10,668 bases of DNA from an uncultured bacterium (lineage in GTDB: Bacteria; Cyanobacteriota; Vampirovibrionia; Gastranaerophilales; Gastranaerophilaceae), in NCBI GenBank assembly GCA_949288685.1, contig CASELB010000026.1, forward strand, positions 1-10,668. Direction: 5' to 3'. This document shows positions 6,933 to 10,668 of this stretch, in pieces (the stretch's first letter is position 1; every line of letters starts with the position of its first letter). The notes beneath the pieces were generated by a model, which saw only the letters and a program-made list of their open reading frames with translations, had not been told where the DNA came from and ran no database searches. The position numbers were made by a program, and so were the translations under genes.

Positions 6933-7526
6933 TTAGTTTGTAAGGTAAATATCCAACTTGCTTTCCACAGAAACAGGCTCCGTATAGTTTTGTAAATAAC
7001 AAACCGCATCTTCCGGAGTATCCGCAATATAATACATTTGTCTGCTTTTCTCTTTTGCAAACTTTTCAGATATAATAACTTCAAAAAACTCATTTAATTT
7101 TGTATAAAACCCGTTTGTATTAAGCAGAACTATTGCTTTTTTGTTATACCCGAGCTGTTTTTGTACAATCATCTCCGATAATTCTTCCAGCGTACCAAAC
7201 CCACCCGGCAGCGCAACTATTGCATCAGAAAGATTATCAAGTTTTGCTTTTCTCTCCCGCATACCTTCTGTTACATAAAAATCATCACAGGCTTCTTCTT
7301 TACTAACACACATTTTGTAAAGTTTTTCAGGCATTACACCTGTAACCTTTGCGCCATTTTCTTTGGCTGCAGATGCTGATGCCCACATCAGCCCGAGATT
7401 ACTTCCTCCGTATACTATATCAAATCCTTCCCTGCCAAGGAGTTCTCCCAGTCTTTCCGCATCAGCAAAATAAGTTTTATCAAGTATAGAAGAAGACGAT
7501 GCAAATACGCAAACTTTTTTAATCAT
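6933..7526 (-). CDS. LOG-family protein (TIGR00730; predicted nucleoside 5'-monophosphate phosphoribohydrolase)
   Basis: A 197-residue Rossmann-like cytosolic protein of the LOG ('Lonely guy') / lysine-decarboxylase-like family. Characterised members remove ribose 5'-phosphate from AMP or from cytokinin nucleotides. The phosphate-binding motif PGGFGTLEE is at 107-115 and the second family motif MRERK at 89-93. The N-terminal strand KKVCVFASSSS and the glycine loop YGGSNLGLM (39-47) are as expected. The usual Gly after GLM is Trp48 here. Old annotations call such proteins lysine decarboxylase, which is not supported biochemically. It is the last gene of the rny cluster. Its ATG directly follows the pseudopilin stop (TAGATG), with a GGGGG-containing ribosome-binding site 10 nt upstream inside the preceding gene. 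The natural substrate cannot be told from sequence. Confidence 0.9.
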   Translation of the reverse strand: MIKKVCVFASSSSILDKTYFADAERLGELLGREGFDIVYGGSNLGLMWASASAAKENGAKVTGVMPEKLYKMCVSKEEACDDFYVTEGMRERKAKLDNLSDAIVALPGGFGTLEELSEMIVQKQLGYNKKAIVLLNTNGFYTKLNEFFEVIISEKFAKEKSRQMYYIADTPEDAVCYLQNYTEPVSVESKLDIYLTN

Positions 7527-8093
7527 CTAAAAATTACCCCCTACAAGATAGTAATACGAGCAGCAACAACCGGTTCCGCCTTTAGAACAATCCGTTCTTA
7601 TTTCTTCATGCGATTTTTGGGCACATAACGGCTCTATTTTATCAGGGTATATATTAACACCAAAAACATCTTTTCCCCATCTGTTGGGTCCTTTTTTACC
7701 GTTTATATCATAAAACATAACACCTTCTTTATCAGAATTCCAGCGAAATCCGATTACATTATCGGTACCTATCTCATATACACCTGTAAAATCACCTATA
7801 CCGGCTGCCGGTCGCCCGTTCATGTACTTTATCTTATACGGTTCAATCTTTTTATATTCCGAATCTGAAACAGATTTCATTATATACTCTTCAAGTTCTC
7901 TGTTGTCTTTTGCGCCGTAAACTACAGATGCAGCAAAAGCATGGTTTATTCTGTCCTGCAAAGCTCTCCACTCAAGAACACGCGATGCCTGACGCGTATC
8001 ATCAATTGAAAACGGTATAATTAAACAGCCGACAATAATAAGAATTACTGCAAGAATACTTATTTCTATAATTGTAAACCCTCTTTTAGTCAT
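7527..8093 (-). CDS. Type IV pilin-like pseudopilin (prepilin N-terminal methylation domain) with Cys-rich tail
   Basis: 188 residues. The N-terminus is a class III signal: short basic leader MTKRG, predicted prepilin-peptidase cut after Gly5, Phe6 as the residue to be N-methylated, Glu10 at position +5, then a hydrophobic helix to about residue 28. After cleavage it would be assembled from the inner membrane into a pilus or a type II secretion pseudopilus. The globular part has an NGKKGPNRWGKD stretch (131-142), a pattern I associate with pseudopilins of Melainabacteria-type genomes. It ends with four Cys in ten residues (C169, C176-C178) plus C157, which could form disulfides outside the membrane. 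The ATG at 8093 is chosen because AAGGAG lies exactly 6 nt before it; a longer reading from a TTG at 8117 would place that site inside the gene. No pilus assembly ATPase or peptidase gene is in the window. It follows the PHP gene by 10 bp. Confidence 0.88.
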   Translation of the reverse strand: MTKRGFTIIEISILAVILIIVGCLIIPFSIDDTRQASRVLEWRALQDRINHAFAASVVYGAKDNRELEEYIMKSVSDSEYKKIEPYKIKYMNGRPAAGIGDFTGVYEIGTDNVIGFRWNSDKEGVMFYDINGKKGPNRWGKDVFGVNIYPDKIEPLCAQKSHEEIRTDCSKGGTGCCCSYYYLVGGNF

Positions 8094-8099
8094 TATAAT

Positions 8100-8105
8100 C
8101 TCCTT
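8100..8105 (-). promoter_or_regulatory. Ribosome-binding site fixing the pseudopilin start
   Basis: AAGGAG on the minus strand, 6 nt before the ATG at 8093. It overlaps the stop codon of the PHP gene, consistent with coupled translation, and excludes the upstream TTG as the main start. Confidence 0.7.
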
Positions 8106-8952
8106 ACGCCATATCAAGTCGTTTTTTTTCGTTTATAAGAGTATCCCATATCCATTCGGGAACAAAGTTTTTTCCAAGAATTATCTGCCCGTTCATTATA
8201 TTAGGAGCATGAAAATCAGAACCGCCGGTAACAATTAACCCCAGTTCCTCTGCCATTGATGAAAAGTATTCAACTATAGCCGGGGAATGTTTCCTGTGAT
8301 ATGCCTCTATTCCTCTTAACCCGTAGTTCATTAATTCTTTTATTAAACTCGCCGCAATATCTATATCATAAGGGTGAGCAATAACAGGAACACCGCCGCT
8401 GTCATAAATAACTTCAACAGCATCAAACGGAGAAACAGTTTTACGCTCAACATATACCGGAGAATTCTTATGAATATATTTGTTATACGCTTCTATAACA
8501 CCGCTTGTACCGCCTGCGTTTGTAATTGCTTTTGCAATATGCGGACGTCCTATACTACCGCCTTCCGCTACCATTTTCTTTATATCATCCAGTGATATTT
8601 TTATCCCTTCCTTTTTATTCAAAAGGCGTATTATCTCTTTAGTTTGCTTTAATCTGGCATGCTGCTGGGTTTTAAGCATAGAAATAAAATCAGAATTTGT
8701 AACATCAGGGAAATAACCCAGTATATGCACTTCATAATCTTTGTATAATGTATTAACTTCTATTCCTGGAATAATTTTTAGATTAATATTATTATCTTCA
8801 ATATGTTTTTTTGCTACATCATAAGAAAGCACATTATCGTGGTCGGTTAGTGCAATTGCCTCTAATCCTGCCTCAACAGCTAAATCAACTATTTTTTCCG
8901 GCGAAAAAACACCGTCGGAATAATTTGTATGAATATGGAAATCAGCTTTCAT
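8104..8952 (-). CDS. PHP-domain metal-dependent phosphoesterase (TrpH/YciV, RNase AM-like)
   Basis: A 282-residue cytosolic hydrolase of the polymerase-and-histidinol-phosphatase fold. The metal ligands are in order: HIH (6-8) with Asp13, TDHD (36-39), Glu65 in PGIE, His76 in YEVHILGY, His138 in GRPHIA, His193 in IAHP, and SDFH (245-248). GRPHIA and GSDFH in a stand-alone protein of about 280 residues point to the YciV/TrpH group. Its characterised members hydrolyse 3',5'-nucleoside bisphosphates and trim RNA 5' ends (E. coli RNase AM). The setting, just after rny and ymdB, suits a role in RNA or nucleotide turnover, but that is inference. The ATG at 8952 is chosen because GGCGG lies 5 nt upstream; a GTG at 8958 would add two residues but has that site directly adjacent. 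It overlaps the ymdB stop by 11 bp. Confidence 0.92.
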   Translation of the reverse strand: MKADFHIHTNYSDGVFSPEKIVDLAVEAGLEAIALTDHDNVLSYDVAKKHIEDNNINLKIIPGIEVNTLYKDYEVHILGYFPDVTNSDFISMLKTQQHARLKQTKEIIRLLNKKEGIKISLDDIKKMVAEGGSIGRPHIAKAITNAGGTSGVIEAYNKYIHKNSPVYVERKTVSPFDAVEVIYDSGGVPVIAHPYDIDIAASLIKELMNYGLRGIEAYHRKHSPAIVEYFSSMAEELGLIVTGGSDFHAPNIMNGQIILGKNFVPEWIWDTLINEKKRLDMA

Positions 8953-9784
8953 ATTCACCGCCTGACTGCAAAAGGATTACTCCGTCTTCCGTATTTTTAT
9001 AACATACGTTCAACCTTTTTATAGAAACCGCCTCGCTGTCATTAAAACAAACTTCAATTGCATTTATCATCAGTTCATCAAGAGGAGCGACTTCATACCT
9101 GACAGGAAGAGCGGTTAAAAATCTTTTAATAGAATTTTCATAATCCATGCCTATTACACTGTTTAAACTTCCGCAAAATCCAATATCAGTAATATATGCC
9201 ATACCGTTTATTATTTTTTCATCTGCAGTTTGAACATGGGTATGGGTACCGGCAAATAAAGTAACTCCGCAGCTGCTGAAAAACCGTCCCAGAGCAATTT
9301 TCTCCGCTGTAGCTTCCCCGTGAAAATCGACAATTATATAATCAACCCAGGACTTTATTTCTTCAATTTTGTGCATCATTGCCTCAAGCGGAGAATTTAC
9401 CGGCGGCATAAACACCTGCCCGAGAACATTTAAAACCGCAACCTTTTTCCCGTTTTTAGTAAATATTCTACACCCCGTTCCCGGAGTTTGCTCAGGATAA
9501 TTAAGAGGTCTTACGATAACTTTATCATCTGAAATATAATCAAATATATCTTTCTTATCCCAAATATGATTTCCTGATGTGAAACAATCAATCCCGTAAG
9601 AGATAAGTTCATCGTAGTTTTTTTTCGTAAGCCCGAAACCATGAGAGGCATTCTCAACGTTAGCTATAACAAAATCAGGTTTTTGTTCCGGTTCCAATAA
9701 AGACAGATAGGAGCGAACAGCTATTCGTCCCGGTCTGCCTGTAATATCACCAAAAAATAAAATTTTAAATTGATTGTCTGACAT
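8942..9784 (-). CDS. ymdB: YmdB-family metallophosphoesterase (TIGR00282)
   Basis: 280 residues, the usual length is about 265. This calcineurin-like dinuclear-metal phosphoesterase family includes Bacillus subtilis YmdB, a cyclic-nucleotide phosphodiesterase that affects biofilm and motility decisions and is encoded next to rny. The motifs are complete: FGDITGRPGR with Asp13, NVENASHGFG with Asn42/Glu44, GNHIWD with Asn72-His73, DFHGEAT with His155, and GTHTHVQTAD with His181/His183. The product is cytosolic; no signal peptide is present. It starts 4 bp after the rny stop, and no Shine-Dalgarno sequence is visible before its ATG, so translation probably depends on ribosomes finishing rny. 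The C-terminal 30 residues are less conserved and overlap the start of the PHP gene. The name ymdB follows the Bacillus gene, not the unrelated E. coli macrodomain gene. Confidence 0.95.
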   Translation of the reverse strand: MSDNQFKILFFGDITGRPGRIAVRSYLSLLEPEQKPDFVIANVENASHGFGLTKKNYDELISYGIDCFTSGNHIWDKKDIFDYISDDKVIVRPLNYPEQTPGTGCRIFTKNGKKVAVLNVLGQVFMPPVNSPLEAMMHKIEEIKSWVDYIIVDFHGEATAEKIALGRFFSSCGVTLFAGTHTHVQTADEKIINGMAYITDIGFCGSLNSVIGMDYENSIKRFLTALPVRYEVAPLDELMINAIEVCFNDSEAVSIKRLNVCYKNTEDGVILLQSGGEYES

Positions 9785-9788
9785 GGTT

Positions 9789-10668
9789 TTATTTTGCTAT
9801 TTCTGTCGTTCTGAATTCTCTTACTACTGTAACTTTTATTTGTCCCGGATAATCCAGTTCATTTTCAATTTTATTTGCTATATCTCTTGCCAATTTTTGC
9901 GACGCTAAATCATCAAACATTTCAGACTGAACAATTACGCGGACTTCACGTCCCGCCTGTACAGCAAAGGATTGTTTAATACCCTCGTAACTGTTTACAA
10001 TTTCTTCAATTTTCTGCAAACGTTTGATATAAATTTCAAGAGTATCACGTCTGGCACCTGGGCGGGATGCTGAAATTGCATCGGCAAGTTTAACAAGCAC
10101 AGCCTCAACTGTATTAGCAGTAACACCGTCATGGTGCGCTTCAATAGCATGTATAATTTCAGGCTTTTCACCGTATCTCTGCGCAAGTTCAACACCGAGT
10201 TCAATATGCGTACCTTCCTGAGTCTGGTCAACTGCCTTGCCTATATCGTGGAGCAACCCTGCACGCTTTGCAACATATACATTTGCCCCAAGCTCCGCTG
10301 CCAGCATGCCTGCAATATGACCGACTTCCAGAGAATGTTTAAGAACATTCTGTCCGTAACTTGTTCTATAGTATAATCTGCCCAGATTTTTTATTAATTC
10401 TTTATTCAGACCGATTATTCCCACATCAAGAGCGGCATTTTCACCTTCCTGCATAATTTTCTTGTCTATCTCTTCTTTTGCCTTCTCAACCATTTCTTCT
10501 ATTCTTACAGGGTGAATACGACCGTCTTGAATAAGTTTTTCAAGCGCCAGTTTTGCAACCTCACGTCTAACTGGATCAAAAGAAGAAAGAACAACAGCTT
10601 CCGGAGTATCATCTATAATAAGGTCAACTCCTGTAAGCGTTTCCAGTGTTCTTATATTTCTGCCTTCT
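9789..10668 (-). CDS. rny: Ribonuclease Y, 5' end beyond the window (C-terminal 292 residues)
   Basis: Endoribonuclease that starts mRNA decay, normally anchored to the inner membrane by an N-terminal helix. The window holds only the C-terminal part: reading continues in frame without a stop from 9789 to the right edge. The visible portion begins inside the KH RNA-binding domain (EGRNIRTLETLTGVDLIIDD, then SSFDPVRREVAKLALEKLI and DGRIHP). The HD phosphohydrolase domain follows, with HSLEVGHIAGML, the metal-binding LLHDIGK, and AHHDG. It ends with the typical segment GQIKVTVVREFR. Full-length family members are about 510-520 residues, so about 220 residues (membrane helix, coiled coil and first KH half) lie outside. 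An internal Met at 10493 falls between the KH and HD domains and is not the true start. It leads the visible cluster, 4 bp before ymdB, the same order as in Bacillus. Confidence 0.97.
   Translation of the reverse strand, partial: EGRNIRTLETLTGVDLIIDDTPEAVVLSSFDPVRREVAKLALEKLIQDGRIHPVRIEEMVEKAKEEIDKKIMQEGENAALDVGIIGLNKELIKNLGRLYYRTSYGQNVLKHSLEVGHIAGMLAAELGANVYVAKRAGLLHDIGKAVDQTQEGTHIELGVELAQRYGEKPEIIHAIEAHHDGVTANTVEAVLVKLADAISASRPGARRDTLEIYIKRLQKIEEIVNSYEGIKQSFAVQAGREVRVIVQSEMFDDLASQKLARDIANKIENELDYPGQIKVTVVREFRTTEIAK

Noticed and set aside
6933..7526. LOG protein as lysine decarboxylase
   Set aside because: PGGFGTLEE and the MRERK motif define LOG phosphoribohydrolases; there is no PLP-binding lysine motif. 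The old name is a legacy annotation.
8094..8117. Longer pseudopilin starting at TTG 8117
   Set aside because: The AAGGAG site 6 nt before ATG 8093 would be inside the coding sequence, and the short basic leader MTKRG is the normal length for a prepilin leader.
8104..8952. PHP protein as histidinol phosphatase or a DNA polymerase III subunit
   Set aside because: Its size and the GRPHIA and GSDFH segments fit the YciV/TrpH group; no polymerase domain is present and no histidine biosynthesis genes are nearby.
9995..10231. Second minus-strand frame of 78 codons inside rny
   Set aside because: It is out of frame with the clear HD domain, has biased Leu/Arg composition and no start signal.

Overview
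The window is low-GC, densely packed chromosomal DNA from a bacterium with an outer membrane. It carries BamA/Omp85, an OmpH/Skp-like periplasmic chaperone and a secreted M48 protease. It also carries RNase Y with YmdB. The BamA has only three POTRA domains, as in cyanobacterial Omp85, and there is a pseudopilin with a Gly-Pro-Asn-Arg-Trp-Gly segment. Together these suggest a non-photosynthetic relative of Cyanobacteria (Vampirovibrionia/Melainabacteria, perhaps gut Gastranaerophilales). That placement is inference from gene content and style; no rRNA or marker tree is available here. I see no mobile element, CRISPR array, tRNA or rRNA.

Layout from left to right. A single plus-strand gene (86-1315) encodes a secreted M48 metalloprotease with a TPR-like tail and has a plausible promoter in the first 85 bases. 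It meets tail to tail, across 3 bp, a minus-strand cluster transcribed from about 6525 down to 1319: bamA, ompH, pyrimidine-nucleoside phosphorylase (pdp), and an unusual soluble protein with a FlhA (FHIPEP-family) cytoplasmic domain. A 98-bp AT-rich divergent spacer with an A11T7 tract separates bamA from plus-strand acpS (6596-6928). acpS ends 4 bp from a second minus-strand cluster that enters from the right edge: rny (5' end outside the window), ymdB, a PHP-domain phosphoesterase, a type IV pilin-like pseudopilin and a LOG-family nucleotide hydrolase. Genes inside each cluster abut, overlap, or are separated by at most 17 bp, so each is probably one operon.

Functionally, the left cluster joins outer-membrane protein assembly (BamA plus chaperone, with a quality-control protease next door) to nucleoside salvage. 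The right cluster is dominated by RNA and nucleotide turnover (RNase Y, YmdB, PHP phosphoesterase, LOG hydrolase), with a secretion-type pseudopilin embedded in it.

The most unusual item is the 489-residue protein at 1319-2788. Its C-terminal two thirds reads as the cytoplasmic export-gate domain of FlhA/type III secretion proteins. It has no transmembrane region; instead it has a small DUF4177-like N-terminal domain and a coiled coil, and the residues that in flagellar FlhA dock export chaperones are largely replaced.
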